Shown here: positions 7,140 to 15,387 of the stretch, in pieces | Numbering within the stretch: position 1 is the stretch's first letter | How the letters are laid out: the number at the start of each line of letters is the position of its first letter | The notes under the pieces: model-generated | Databases searched by the model: none | The model's input: only the letters and a program-made list of their open reading frames with translations | What the model was told of the DNA's origin: nothing | Made by a program: the position numbers and the translations under genes | Source: DAIDKA01 sp036521075 | GTDB lineage: Bacteria; Pseudomonadota; Gammaproteobacteria; Steroidobacterales; Steroidobacteraceae | NCBI GenBank assembly: GCA_036521075.1 | Contig: DATDIL010000187.1 | Span: 106,220-170,219 of the forward strand | DNA length: 64,000 bases | Direction: 5' to 3'

Positions 7140-8549
7140 ATGACACCGACTGATGTACTGAAGCTAATAAGAGAGAAGGAGGTCAAGTACGCAGATCTCC
7201 GGTTCACGGACACCCGCGGCAAGGAGCAACACGTCTCCATCCCGGCCCGCCTGGTCGACGCCGATCTGTTCACGGACGGAAAGATGTTCGACGGATCCTC
7301 GATCGCCGGCTGGAAGGGGATCAACGAGTCCGACATGATCCTGATGCCGGAAGCGGCAACCGCCGTCATCGATCCGTTCTTCGAAGACACGACGGTCAAC
7401 CTGCGCTGCGATGTCATCGAGCCGGCCACCATGCAGGGCTACGAGCGCGACCCACGTTCACTGGCCAAGCGCGCCGAGGCCTACCTGAAGTCCACCGGCA
7501 TCGCCGACGGTGCGCTGTTCGGTCCGGAAAACGAGTTCTTCATATTCGACAGCGTCCGCAGCGGCTCCACCGTGAATGGCTGCTTCTACGAAATCGACTC
7601 ACAGCAGGGTGCCTGGAACTCCGGCAAGGACTACGTCGAAGGCAACAAGGGTCATCGCCCCGGGCTCAAGGGGGGTTACTTTCCGGTGCCGCCGATCGAT
7701 GCCTTCCAGGACATCCGTTCGGCCATGTGCGATGCCATGCAGGAAATGGGCATGGTGGTCGAGGTACACCACCACGAAGTCGCCACCGGCGGCCAGTGCG
7801 AAATCGGTGTCGGCCCCGGCGGCCTGGTCGGCAAGGCGGACCAGGTGCAGATACTCAAATATTGTGTGCTGAACGTGGCCCACAGCTACGGCAAGACGGC
7901 GACCTTCATGCCGAAGCCCCTGGTCGGGGACAATGGCAATGGCATGCACGTGCACCAGTCCCTGCAAAAGGAAGGCAAGGCCCTGTTCGCCGGCGACAAG
8001 TACGGCGGTTTGTCGGAACTCGCGCTGTACTACATCGGCGGCATCATCAAGCACGCCAAGGCCATCAACGCCATCACCAATTCCGCCACCAACAGCTACA
8101 AGCGCCTGGTGCCCGGATTCGAGGCCCCGGTGATGCTGGCGTACTCGGCCCGCAACCGTTCCGCTTCCATCCGGATTCCCTGGGTTTCGAATCCTAAGGC
8201 GCGTCGCATCGAAGTGCGCTTCCCGGACTCGACGGCGAATCCGTACTTCGCATTCGCGGCCATGATGATGGCGGGCCTGGACGGTATCCAGAACAAGATT
8301 CACCCCGGCGATCCGGCCGACAAGGACCTGTACGACCTGGAGCCGGAGGAGGCCGCGCATATTCCGACCGTGTGCCACTCGCTGGATATGGCGCTGGAGC
8401 ATCTCGACAAGGATCGCGAGTTCCTGACCCGGGGTGGCGTGTTCACGAACGACGTGATCGATGCCTATATCGGACTGAAGATGCAGGAAGTGACGAGGCT
8501 GCGGATGGCCACGCACCCGGTGGAGTTCGAGCTGTATTACAGCTGTTAA
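7140..8549 (+). CDS. glnA: Glutamine synthetase type I
   Basis: This 469-residue enzyme makes glutamine from glutamate, ammonia and ATP in the cytoplasm as a dodecamer. Family signatures are clear: FDGSSIAGWKGI at the N-terminus, the GPENEFFIFD metal site, HHHEVATGGQCEI, and MHVHQSL. The DLYDLEPEE segment places Tyr398 at the position adenylylated by GlnE, so activity is probably controlled by covalent modification. GGAGG lies just before ATG 7140, and a sigma54 promoter lies 50 bp upstream. It heads a nitrogen-regulation cluster with ntrB and ntrC. Confidence 0.97.
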   Translation: MTPTDVLKLIREKEVKYADLRFTDTRGKEQHVSIPARLVDADLFTDGKMFDGSSIAGWKGINESDMILMPEAATAVIDPFFEDTTVNLRCDVIEPATMQGYERDPRSLAKRAEAYLKSTGIADGALFGPENEFFIFDSVRSGSTVNGCFYEIDSQQGAWNSGKDYVEGNKGHRPGLKGGYFPVPPIDAFQDIRSAMCDAMQEMGMVVEVHHHEVATGGQCEIGVGPGGLVGKADQVQILKYCVLNVAHSYGKTATFMPKPLVGDNGNGMHVHQSLQKEGKALFAGDKYGGLSELALYYIGGIIKHAKAINAITNSATNSYKRLVPGFEAPVMLAYSARNRSASIRIPWVSNPKARRIEVRFPDSTANPYFAFAAMMMAGLDGIQNKIHPGDPADKDLYDLEPEEAAHIPTVCHSLDMALEHLDKDREFLTRGGVFTNDVIDAYIGLKMQEVTRLRMATHPVEFELYYSC

Positions 8550-8602
8550 TGACGACGGTGGCAGTCCTCGACAATGCACCGCAGAAATGCAGCATCCCGG
8601 CT

Positions 8603-8621
8603 CCCCCGCTAACCGCGGGGG
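8603..8621 (+). terminator. GC-rich hairpin after glnA, possible terminator or attenuator
   Basis: CCCCCGC (8603-8609) pairs perfectly with GCGGGGG (8615-8621) around a TAACC loop. The only T-run (8639-8643) comes 17 bp later, so a classic intrinsic terminator is doubtful. It could reduce read-through from the strong glnA promoter into ntrBC. Confidence 0.4.
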
Positions 8622-8678
8622 GGTACGGTTGCAGTCTATTTTTGTCCTCGGCCCCGGTCGGGGCTATGCTCGGGGTGT

Positions 8679-9254
8679 ATGCGAGGACTGCCACTACTGT
8701 TGATGCTGGGCGTTTGCGCCAGCGCCTGGTCGGCCACGGTCTACAAGTGGGTGGACGACAATGGCGTGACCCATTACAGCGACCAGCCCAACCCGAAGGC
8801 GCAGAAGCTGCAGATTTCCGATGCCCAGACCTACGGGTCGCGGACGGCGGCGGTCACGGCGCCCGCCTCCGCTGCCGGCTCGGCTCCCACGGCGCAGCCG
8901 GTGTGTCTCATCGATACCCCTGCGGCCGGCCAGGTCTATCTCGACACATTTTCCATAACGGGACATGTGACGCTCGTCCATGCGGACGCGGAGGGCAACC
9001 AGACCGCGCTGCGCATGGACGGGAACGATATTTCGGGGCTGCTCGCACCCGATGGCAGCTTCCAGCTCAATCAGCTGGATCGCGGCGAACACTCCCTGAC
9101 CCTGCAGGTGACCAATGGCCGCGGGGAAGTCACCTGTCAGGGCAATACCGTCAGCTTTACCATCCGGCAGCGCAGTGCGTCGGTACCGGGCGTGCCCACG
9201 GTTCCGGGTGCGCCGGCTGCGCCGAAGGCGCCGGGAGTGGGAGTCGTTCACTAG
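8679..9254 (+). CDS. Exported DUF4124 domain protein
   Basis: The 191-residue product has a signal peptide (MRGLPLLLMLGVCASAWSA) followed at once by TVYKWVDDNGVTHYSDQP, the signature of DUF4124. The middle (about 75-165) looks like a small beta-sandwich, and the tail is proline/alanine rich. A DUF4124 gene between glnA and ntrB is common in gammaproteobacteria, but its role is unknown. Another hairpin (GCCCC-GGTC-GGGGC) lies about 15 bp before the start. Confidence 0.75.
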   Translation: MRGLPLLLMLGVCASAWSATVYKWVDDNGVTHYSDQPNPKAQKLQISDAQTYGSRTAAVTAPASAAGSAPTAQPVCLIDTPAAGQVYLDTFSITGHVTLVHADAEGNQTALRMDGNDISGLLAPDGSFQLNQLDRGEHSLTLQVTNGRGEVTCQGNTVSFTIRQRSASVPGVPTVPGAPAAPKAPGVGVVH

Positions 9255-9278
9255 CACCGCTGCGGTTCGAGGTGCGCT

Positions 9279-10373
9279 GTGCCTTCTGAGCATTCGCTAC
9301 CGTCACCGCTCTCGCATTTCGATTCTGCGGATCTGCTCAATGCGCTGACCACTGGCATCATCCTGCTGGACTCCCAACTGTGCCCGATCTATGCCAATGT
9401 GGCGGCGCAGGATCTGCTGGCCTTCAGTCTCAATCAAAGCCGCGGTCGACCCTTCGGCGATCATCTGCTCGAATCCAACGGCCTGATTCCAATCCTGCGG
9501 CGCTCGATCGAGACGGGCGAAGCCTTCGCGGATCGTGAACTGGTCCTGAATCTGAAGTCGACACCGCGCGCGGCGCACGTGGTGGATGTCACCATCACGC
9601 CGCTCGAGGGCGAGGTCACCGGCACGCACCTGCTGCTCGAACTTACCGACACCACCGCGCGGCAACGCATTTCCCGCGAGAACGACATGCTGGTGCGGCT
9701 GGACAGCAGCCGCATGATGCTGCGGCAGCTTGCCCATGAGATCAAGAACCCGCTGGGCGGTTTGCGCGGTGCTGCCCAGCTGCTCGAGCGCGAGCTGCCG
9801 AACGAGAACCTCAAGGAATACACCACCGTCATCATTTCGGAGGCCGATCGCCTCAGCGCGCTCGTCGCCTCAATGACCGGACCGAATCGGCCGATGCAGA
9901 AGACCCAGCTCAACATTCATGAGCTGTGCGAGCACGTGTTTCACCTGTTGCGTGGCGAGGCGCCCGCGGGGGTGGTGATAGACCGTGACTACGACCCGAG
10001 CCTGCCAAGCGCGAATTTCGACCGCAATCAGCTGATCCAGGCGCTGCTGAATGTGGGGCGCAACGCCATGCAGGCGATCGGCGATCACGGCCACATCACC
10101 TTGCGCACCCGGGCGTTCTCGAACATCAGCATCGCGGGTCGGCGCCAGCGCCTGGCTGCGGGCGTGTACATTGAGGATGACGGGCCGGGCATTCCGGCGG
10201 CACTGCGGGCGAGCATCTTCTATCCACTGGTCACCGGCAAAGCCACCGGCACCGGTCTGGGACTGGCGGTGGCCCAGGATCTGGTCACTCGCCATGGGGG
10301 CCTTATCGAATTTGAGAGCGAACCTGGCCGGACGGTGTTCAAGCTGATGTTGCCTCTCGAGGAATCTGCATGA
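9279..10373 (+). CDS. glnL: Nitrogen regulation sensor kinase NtrB (GlnL)
   Basis: It has an N-terminal PAS domain (about residues 15-125), a dimerisation/phosphoacceptor domain with His153 in QLAHEIKNPLGG, and a C-terminal ATPase domain with N (RNAMQA), EDDGPGI and GTGLGLAVA boxes. No membrane span is present, as expected of the cytosolic NtrB. It phosphorylates NtrC when nitrogen is scarce and dephosphorylates it when PII signals sufficiency. It overlaps ntrC by 4 bp (ATGA), so the two are translationally coupled. Confidence 0.95.
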   Translation: MPSEHSLPSPLSHFDSADLLNALTTGIILLDSQLCPIYANVAAQDLLAFSLNQSRGRPFGDHLLESNGLIPILRRSIETGEAFADRELVLNLKSTPRAAHVVDVTITPLEGEVTGTHLLLELTDTTARQRISRENDMLVRLDSSRMMLRQLAHEIKNPLGGLRGAAQLLERELPNENLKEYTTVIISEADRLSALVASMTGPNRPMQKTQLNIHELCEHVFHLLRGEAPAGVVIDRDYDPSLPSANFDRNQLIQALLNVGRNAMQAIGDHGHITLRTRAFSNISIAGRRQRLAAGVYIEDDGPGIPAALRASIFYPLVTGKATGTGLGLAVAQDLVTRHGGLIEFESEPGRTVFKLMLPLEESA

Positions 10374-11773
10374 GTACATTGAATCTTCGCGTGTGGCTCG
10401 TGGACGATGACGCATCGATCCGCTGGGTATTGGAGCGCGCCTTACGCAACGGCGGCATGCTGCCCAGAACCTTTGATGCGGCGGAGTCGGCCCTTACGGC
10501 GCTGCGTGGGGACGCCCCGGACGTACTGATCACCGACATTCGCATGTCGGGCCAGTCGGGACTGGAACTGCTCAAGCGCATCCGTGAGACCCGCCCGAAT
10601 CTGCCGGTCATCGTCATGACGGCCTACGCTGACTTGGGCAATGCCGTATCGGCCTATGAGAGCGGTGCCTTCGAGTATCTACCCAAGCCCTTTGATATCG
10701 ACCAGGCCGTGGACCTGGTGCGACGCGCCGCGCGCACCGGCACGCCGACCGGTGCCGATGGCGGCAGTGCGCCGCCGATTCCGGAGCTGCTGGGTCGTGC
10801 GGCGGCCATGCAGCAGGTGTTCCGTGCCATCGGCCGGCTCTCGCGCTCCAGCGTCACGGTACTGATCACCGGCGAATCGGGTACCGGCAAGGAGCTGGTC
10901 GCGCGCGCGTTGCACGAGCACTCCCCGCGCGCCGCGAAACCCTTCATTGCCCTGAACACTTCGGCCATTCCCAGCGAACTGCTGGAGTCGGAGCTGTTCG
11001 GCCATGAGAAGGGTGCGTTCACCGGGGCTGACAGTCTGCGCCGCGGCCGCTTCGAACAGGCCGATGGCGGCACGCTGTTCCTCGACGAAATCGGCGACAT
11101 GTCTACGCCCCTGCAGACACGCCTGCTGCGGGTCCTGGCGGAGGGCGAGTTTTATCGGGTCGGTGGTCAGACCCCGATCCGTGTCGAGGTGCGGGTCATC
11201 GCCGCGACGCACCAGAATCTGCAGGATCGGGTGCAGCGCGGCGTGTTCCGCGAGGACCTCTATCACCGCTTGAATGTCATCCGCATAGAACTGCCCCCGC
11301 TGCGCGCCCGCTCGGAAGACATTCCGGAGCTGCTCGATCATTATCTACACGTCGCGGCGATGGAACTGGGCGTGGAGCCGAAGGCATTGGCAGCCGACGC
11401 CAAGGAAAAGCTCGCGGCGCATAGCTGGCCCGGCAACGTGCGCGAGCTGGTGAATCTGTGTCGCCGGCTGACCGTGCTGGCGCCGGGCACGGAGATCCGC
11501 CTGGAGGACCTGCCGCCCGAGCTTGCTGCCGACAGCGAAACCTCGGGCGAGGTGGACTGGGCCAAGGCGCTCGCCAGCTGGGCGGACCGGCAGGTGATGC
11601 TGGGCAAGCGTCCGCTGCTGGCCGATGCACAGCCGCAATTCGAGCGCGTGCTGATCCGTGCGGCGCTCAAGCGCACGCAGGGCCATCGCCAGGATGCGGC
11701 GAAACTGCTGGGCTGGGGCCGCAATACCCTGACGCGCAAACTCAAGGAACTGGGCATGAACACTGCCGAATAG
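10370..11773 (+). CDS. glnG: Nitrogen regulation response regulator NtrC (sigma54 activator)
   Basis: The 467-residue protein has a receiver domain with phosphoacceptor Asp56 (ITDIRMSG), a AAA+ domain with Walker A GESGTGKE and the sigma54-contacting GAFTGA loop, and a C-terminal Fis-type helix-turn-helix (QDAAKLLGWGRNTLTRKLKEL). It activates sigma54 promoters such as the one seen at 7076-7091 upstream of glnA. Domain order and length are standard for NtrC. Confidence 0.96.
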   Translation: MSTLNLRVWLVDDDASIRWVLERALRNGGMLPRTFDAAESALTALRGDAPDVLITDIRMSGQSGLELLKRIRETRPNLPVIVMTAYADLGNAVSAYESGAFEYLPKPFDIDQAVDLVRRAARTGTPTGADGGSAPPIPELLGRAAAMQQVFRAIGRLSRSSVTVLITGESGTGKELVARALHEHSPRAAKPFIALNTSAIPSELLESELFGHEKGAFTGADSLRRGRFEQADGGTLFLDEIGDMSTPLQTRLLRVLAEGEFYRVGGQTPIRVEVRVIAATHQNLQDRVQRGVFREDLYHRLNVIRIELPPLRARSEDIPELLDHYLHVAAMELGVEPKALAADAKEKLAAHSWPGNVRELVNLCRRLTVLAPGTEIRLEDLPPELAADSETSGEVDWAKALASWADRQVMLGKRPLLADAQPQFERVLIRAALKRTQGHRQDAAKLLGWGRNTLTRKLKELGMNTAE

Positions 11774-11802
11774 CGGCGGTTCCATGAGAAAATCCGGCCC
11801 CG

Positions 11803-12903
11803 ATGCCGAAACTGGACCAATTCTGGAAACAAACGCTGCTGTGGAATAGCGTCGGAGCCTGGGCGATCGCAGTCGGTGTGTTCCTGGCTGTGTTCATCGG
11901 GCTGCTGGCCGTGCGGCAGATCCTCCGCGCACGGCGTCGCAAGTGGCTGCAGGCGGGTCGGCCGCTGCCGGTCGCGCTGGACCTTACGTCGCAGCTCATC
12001 GAGAAGACCACCCGCCTGTTCATCTGGGGGGTGGCGCTGTACAGCGCCGTCGAGCAGCTGGACTTCCCCCCGAGCAGCCATCTGGCGCATCGCATTGATC
12101 GCGGCATCGATATCCTCATCACCCTGATCTTCTGGTACCAGGCGGCCCGCTGGGCCACGGCCACGCTGCGTTATTCCATCGACCAGCGCCGTCGCAGTTC
12201 TTCCGATCATGGGGCCGCGCTGGCAGGGTCCATGGAGATCATCCTGTTCGTGGCGGGCGTCCTGATCTGGGCACTGGCGCTGCTGCTGGCACTCGACAAC
12301 ATGGGTGTGGCAATCCGGCCGCTGCTCGCGGGCCTGGGGATCGGCGGCATCGCAGTCGCCCTCGCGGTGCAGGCCGTACTGGGCGACCTGCTCGCCTCGA
12401 TGTCCATCGCGATGGACAAACCATTCGTCATCGGCGATCTGCTCACCGTCGATACCTTGACGGGAACCGTCGAATACATCGGCGTCAAGAGCACCCGGAT
12501 CCGCAGCATCACCGGTGAGCAGATCGTGGTCGCGAATGCCGATATCACCAAGTCCCGCATCCGCAATTTCGGACGCATGAGTGAACGGCGCGTGTCCTTT
12601 GAAATTCCCGTGGCCCACGATACGGCGGTGGCCGTGCTGCGCGGCCTGCCGGATACCGTCCGCGCCGTCATCGAGGAGTCCCCGCGTACGCGCTTCGTTC
12701 GCTGCAGCCTCCTGACGTTGACCGAGACCGCGCTGCGCTACGAGGTCGTCTACTTCGTGCGCGCCCCGGAAGTGGCGGTGTACGCGGAAGTTCAGCACGG
12801 CATCATGATTGCGCTGATGGAGAAGTTCCGGGAACGGGGTGTGCAGTTCCCGACGCCGGCACAGGTGCCGATGCCGACCAGGGCGGCACTGCCGAGCGAC
12901 TGA
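11803..12903 (+). CDS. MscS-family mechanosensitive ion channel
   Basis: The 366-residue protein has about four N-terminal membrane spans, then the pore helix and beta domain of the MscS family: GLGIGGIAVALAVQAVLGDLLAS, followed by DKPFVIGDLLTVDTLTGTVEYIGVKSTRIRS. It should open on membrane tension to release solutes after hypo-osmotic shock. It follows ntrC by about 30 bp but has no known link to nitrogen control. Confidence 0.9.
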   Translation: MPKLDQFWKQTLLWNSVGAWAIAVGVFLAVFIGLLAVRQILRARRRKWLQAGRPLPVALDLTSQLIEKTTRLFIWGVALYSAVEQLDFPPSSHLAHRIDRGIDILITLIFWYQAARWATATLRYSIDQRRRSSSDHGAALAGSMEIILFVAGVLIWALALLLALDNMGVAIRPLLAGLGIGGIAVALAVQAVLGDLLASMSIAMDKPFVIGDLLTVDTLTGTVEYIGVKSTRIRSITGEQIVVANADITKSRIRNFGRMSERRVSFEIPVAHDTAVAVLRGLPDTVRAVIEESPRTRFVRCSLLTLTETALRYEVVYFVRAPEVAVYAEVQHGIMIALMEKFRERGVQFPTPAQVPMPTRAALPSD

Positions 12904-12910
12904 ACCGGTC

Positions 12911-13381
12911 TCAGTAGGGCGTGCCGTCCTTGTGCGCCCAGAAACGCCGGCCATCCGCTGCCCTCCCGATCCTCAGATCGGCGTCGGGGTAGTCCACCGC
13001 TTCGTTCGCGGCGCGATTGCCCATCTCCAGGTATGTGACCGGGCTGTCGGTGCGATTCACGAGCTGATGCGCCTTGCCGGTGCCGGCCTTAAAGCCGCAG
13101 CAGTCCCCGGCCTGCATGCTGAATTCGGCCGTATCGATGATCAGCACGACGCTGCCCGCAACGATGTACACGAATTCATCTTCCTGAGAGTGGCTGTGCA
13201 GCAGCGCGGACGCGGCGCCGGGTGCAAGCTGGGTGAGATTGACCCCGTAGGCCGTGAGTCCGAAATGATCCCCGAGGCGGCGTTTGGTGCGTCCCGCCAC
13301 GGCCTTCGCGAAGGGCTGCGGATAGGTGGTCGTCGTGGCTTGCTCGGCAACATTGAGGGCGGCAAGGGGCGTGTCGTTCAT
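12911..13381 (-). CDS. Cupin-domain protein
   Basis: The 156-residue protein shows cupin motif 1 (LLHSHSQEDEFVYIVAGSVVLII) with metal-binding histidines and glutamate, and a motif 2 region (GDCCGFKAGTGKAHQLVN) ending in a histidine. A beta-barrel metalloprotein or sensor is expected; the substrate is unknown. Its start overlaps the stop of an XRE regulator by 4 bp, placing it last in a three-gene minus-strand operon that begins with a membrane protein. Confidence 0.8.
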   Translation of the reverse strand: MNDTPLAALNVAEQATTTTYPQPFAKAVAGRTKRRLGDHFGLTAYGVNLTQLAPGAASALLHSHSQEDEFVYIVAGSVVLIIDTAEFSMQAGDCCGFKAGTGKAHQLVNRTDSPVTYLEMGNRAANEAVDYPDADLRIGRAADGRRFWAHKDGTPY

Positions 13382-13593
13382 GTCGGGCTCCCGTAGCTGA
13401 ATACTTCCTCGATCCCCTTATCAAACGCCCGTGCAATTCGGAATGCCAGTTCCAGCGATGGCGCGTAGTGGCCGGCCTCGATGGCGATGATGGTCTGGCG
13501 CGTGGCGCCGACGGCATCGGCGAGCTGCTGCTGGGTGAGCTCCCCGCGCTCGAAGCGCAGCCGGCGGATCTGGTTGCGGACCTCAGTAGCCAC
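13378..13593 (-). CDS. Small XRE-family transcriptional regulator
   Basis: Almost the whole 71-residue protein is one helix-turn-helix (LTQQQLADAVGATRQTIIAIEAGHYAPSLELA is the core region, quoted by position about 19-50), similar to YgzD-like short regulators that accompany membrane proteins. It overlaps the upstream membrane gene by 11 bp and the cupin gene by 4 bp. It probably represses its own operon at the palindrome near 14180. Confidence 0.85.
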   Translation of the reverse strand: MATEVRNQIRRLRFERGELTQQQLADAVGATRQTIIAIEAGHYAPSLELAFRIARAFDKGIEEVFSYGSPT

Positions 13594-14098
13594 GACGATA
13601 ACTCACGATCCGGGTTACGTACTTGCACACCTCGGCCACGGTGAGTGCCAGCAGCAGCCACTGCGCCAGCAGCGGCGGATCCAGAGGGCCGCTGACCATG
13701 CGCGCGAGGACCGTCTCAGGCAACGCGGGCCCTTCGGGCATCGGCATGGAATCCATGAACTGGATCATGGGGATCAGGCCCAGAACGAGGACAACGCTGC
13801 CGAACAGCACCACGTAGGCATTGCGTCCCGCGCGCAGATCGATGAGCCGGTCACGCTCGTCCGGCCGCTCGCGCCGCTTCGGATCACCCCCGGCGCGCTT
13901 CTGCACCCAGCGCAGCAGCACCTCGCTGGCGATGCCGGCAAAGATGGCGGTGATGATGAGGTTGAGCGCGAACACCGCCATGCCCGGGCCGAACAGACGG
14001 CTGGTCCCCGGCAGGGGCAGGACGTAGGCGAAGTACCAGACGCTGATGAACACGATGACCACGAGAGAGACCCAACTGACCCGTTCCTGCTGCGACAT
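13583..14098 (-). CDS. Four-span membrane protein, DUF2178-like
   Basis: The 171-residue protein has hydrophobic segments at about residues 8-28, 37-60, 93-112 and 143-160. A basic and acidic cytoplasmic loop (KRRERPDERDRLIDLRAGRN) lies between spans 2 and 3. The DERD..I...A pattern before a span is typical of small membrane proteins paired with XRE regulators. The start at 14098 is supported by GGAG six bases upstream. Function is unknown; transport or stress sensing is possible. Confidence 0.75.
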   Translation of the reverse strand: MSQQERVSWVSLVVIVFISVWYFAYVLPLPGTSRLFGPGMAVFALNLIITAIFAGIASEVLLRWVQKRAGGDPKRRERPDERDRLIDLRAGRNAYVVLFGSVVLVLGLIPMIQFMDSMPMPEGPALPETVLARMVSGPLDPPLLAQWLLLALTVAEVCKYVTRIVSYRRGY

Positions 14099-14147
14099 GA
14101 GGCACTCCATGCTGGATTGAGCATGTACGGTAAACCAGACATGGAGT

Positions 14148-14177
14148 ACGATATCTCTTACATTGGCAACATGTCAA
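14148..14177 (-). promoter_or_regulatory. Promoter of the minus-strand membrane/XRE/cupin operon
   Basis: On the minus strand TTGACA (14177-14172) is a perfect -35, followed after 18 bp by TATCGT (14153-14148). Transcription would start near 14141, giving a leader of about 43 nt before the ATG at 14098. The -35 overlaps the palindrome at 14173-14188. Confidence 0.6.
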
Positions 14178-14191
14178 GCATGCTTTACACT
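14163..14191 (+). promoter_or_regulatory. Promoter of the plus-strand membrane/XRE pair, apparently leaderless
   Basis: TTGGCA (14163-14168) and TACACT (14186-14191) are exactly 17 bp apart. The expected start is 14198-14199, the first base of the ATG, and no ribosome-binding site precedes that ATG. A leaderless message is therefore predicted. Confidence 0.55.
14173..14188. promoter_or_regulatory. Palindromic operator between divergent XRE modules
   Basis: GTCAAGCATGCTTTAC contains the perfect palindrome AAGCATGCTT, with one mismatch in the outer arms. It covers the -35 of the left promoter and the spacer and -10 edge of the right promoter. A dimeric XRE regulator bound here would block both. 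Confidence 0.55.
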
Positions 14192-14198
14192 TGCCGCC

Positions 14199-14621
14199 AT
14201 GGACAACCTGCCGAATGATCCATGGGCCCCGACCTACCAGCCCACGCGGATCTACCCACTGCCGGTCAGGGCCATCCTTTTCAGTCTATGGGCCTACCTG
14301 TGTACGCTCATTATGGCGGCGGTGGCGCCCAGGTACTTGGCCGCCGGCCGCACGCGCGAATTCGTGCTGCTGCTGCCGCTGCTCACTTTGCTGCTGGTGG
14401 TTTGCATCACCTACTGGGTGTATCGCGCCAGCGATGAGTACATCCGCCATCGCATTCTCAAATGTGCCGCGATCACCGGGGTGATCCTGGCGTTCAGCAC
14501 GCTGGGCTATTTCTGCCTCGAGCGCCTCGGCTACCCGCAGCTATCGATGATCGTCGTGAACCTCTACGGCTGGTCCGTCTTCACGATACTGATGCTGTGG
14601 GTGTTGTACCGCGCCCGATGA
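14199..14621 (+). CDS. Small four-span membrane protein, partner of XRE regulator
   Basis: The 140-residue product has four hydrophobic segments (about residues 24-42, 55-74, 86-104 and 115-136) and a short polar N-terminus. It is not obviously homologous to the membrane protein of the divergent module, but has the same size class and the same pairing with an XRE gene. ATG 14199 is preferred over an upstream in-frame ATG (14163) that lies inside the -35 element. The stop overlaps the next ATG (ATGA). Confidence 0.7.
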   Translation: MDNLPNDPWAPTYQPTRIYPLPVRAILFSLWAYLCTLIMAAVAPRYLAAGRTREFVLLLPLLTLLLVVCITYWVYRASDEYIRHRILKCAAITGVILAFSTLGYFCLERLGYPQLSMIVVNLYGWSVFTILMLWVLYRAR

Positions 14622-14857
14622 AGAACATCCTTCCCGAACTGCGCGCGCGGCGCGGCTGGACGCAAGGCGAGCTGGCGACGCAGCTGGCAGTCTCGCGCCA
14701 GACCATCAACGCCGTGGAAACGGGTCGCTACGAACCGAGCCTGTCGCTGGCCTTCGCCATCGCGAAGTTGTTTGCGCTGCCCATCGAAAAGATCTTTCAG
14801 GGGTACCCGTCGACGCCTCGATTCGCCAGGGCAAGCGGCGACGCCAATCCCCGGTAA
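14618..14857 (+). CDS. Small XRE-family transcriptional regulator
   Basis: The 79-residue protein is a single helix-turn-helix (WTQGELATQLAVSRQTINAV at about residues 14-33, then ETGRYEPSLSLAFAIA) of the same YgzD-like type as the protein encoded at 13378-13593. It is coupled by a 4-bp overlap to the preceding membrane protein. It may share the palindromic operator at 14173-14188 with its relative. Confidence 0.85.
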   Translation: MKNILPELRARRGWTQGELATQLAVSRQTINAVETGRYEPSLSLAFAIAKLFALPIEKIFQGYPSTPRFARASGDANPR

Positions 14858-14905
14858 TGTGCCTGCGCAACAGAATAGCGCTGCCCTAATGGTTTTGTTT
14901 CACAT

Positions 14906-15376
14906 ATGATTCAACCGCCGGTTTTTCACGTCATCCTGCACCGCCCGGAAATCCCGCCGAACACCGGCAACATCATCCGGTTGTGCGCGAATACGGGCTT
15001 CAGATTGCATCTGGTGCGGCCGCTCGGATTCGAGCTCGACCGTAAATCGGTGCAGCGTGCGGGCATGGACTACGCGCAAATTGCACAGCTGTCGGTGCAT
15101 GCGGATTTGCAGCAGTGCCTGGGGCAGATCGGCCCGACGCGGGTGTTCGCCATCGAGACCGGTTCGTCCACGACGTACGCGCAGGCGCGGTTCGAACCCG
15201 CGGACACACTGCTGTTCGGCTCGGAGTCCAAGGGGTTGCCGGCCGCCGTGCTGGAGTCAGTCGCGCCGGCACGCCGGTTGAGCATTCCAATGCGCCCGGG
15301 CAACCGCAGTCTCAATCTCGCCAACGCCGTCGCGGTGGTGGTGTACGAAGCGTGGCGCCAACGCGGCTTCAGCTGA
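14906..15376 (+). CDS. trmL: tRNA (cytidine(34)-2'-O)-methyltransferase TrmL
   Basis: The 156-residue protein is a minimal SPOUT methyltransferase. It shows HRPEIPPNTGNIIRLCANTG at the N-terminus, the LFGSESKGLP knot motif and a C-terminal IPMRPGNRSLNLANAVAVV segment that forms the AdoMet-binding trefoil knot. It methylates the wobble base of certain leucine tRNAs. The length is typical of TrmL rather than the longer TrmH. It converges with gpsA, a neighbourhood also seen in enterobacteria (yibK near secB-gpsA). Confidence 0.93.
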   Translation: MIQPPVFHVILHRPEIPPNTGNIIRLCANTGFRLHLVRPLGFELDRKSVQRAGMDYAQIAQLSVHADLQQCLGQIGPTRVFAIETGSSTTYAQARFEPADTLLFGSESKGLPAAVLESVAPARRLSIPMRPGNRSLNLANAVAVVVYEAWRQRGFS

Positions 15377-15387
15377 GGCCGCGGCGG

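Noticed and set aside
11341..12954. 537-residue minus-strand frame over ntrC and the mscS-like gene
   Set aside because: Its translation is low-complexity Arg/His/Gln-rich with no motif, while the plus strand encodes well-conserved proteins.
14896..14903. TGTTTCAC before trmL as a parS half-site
   Set aside because: Only half of the palindrome matches; the following ATATGATT does not continue it.
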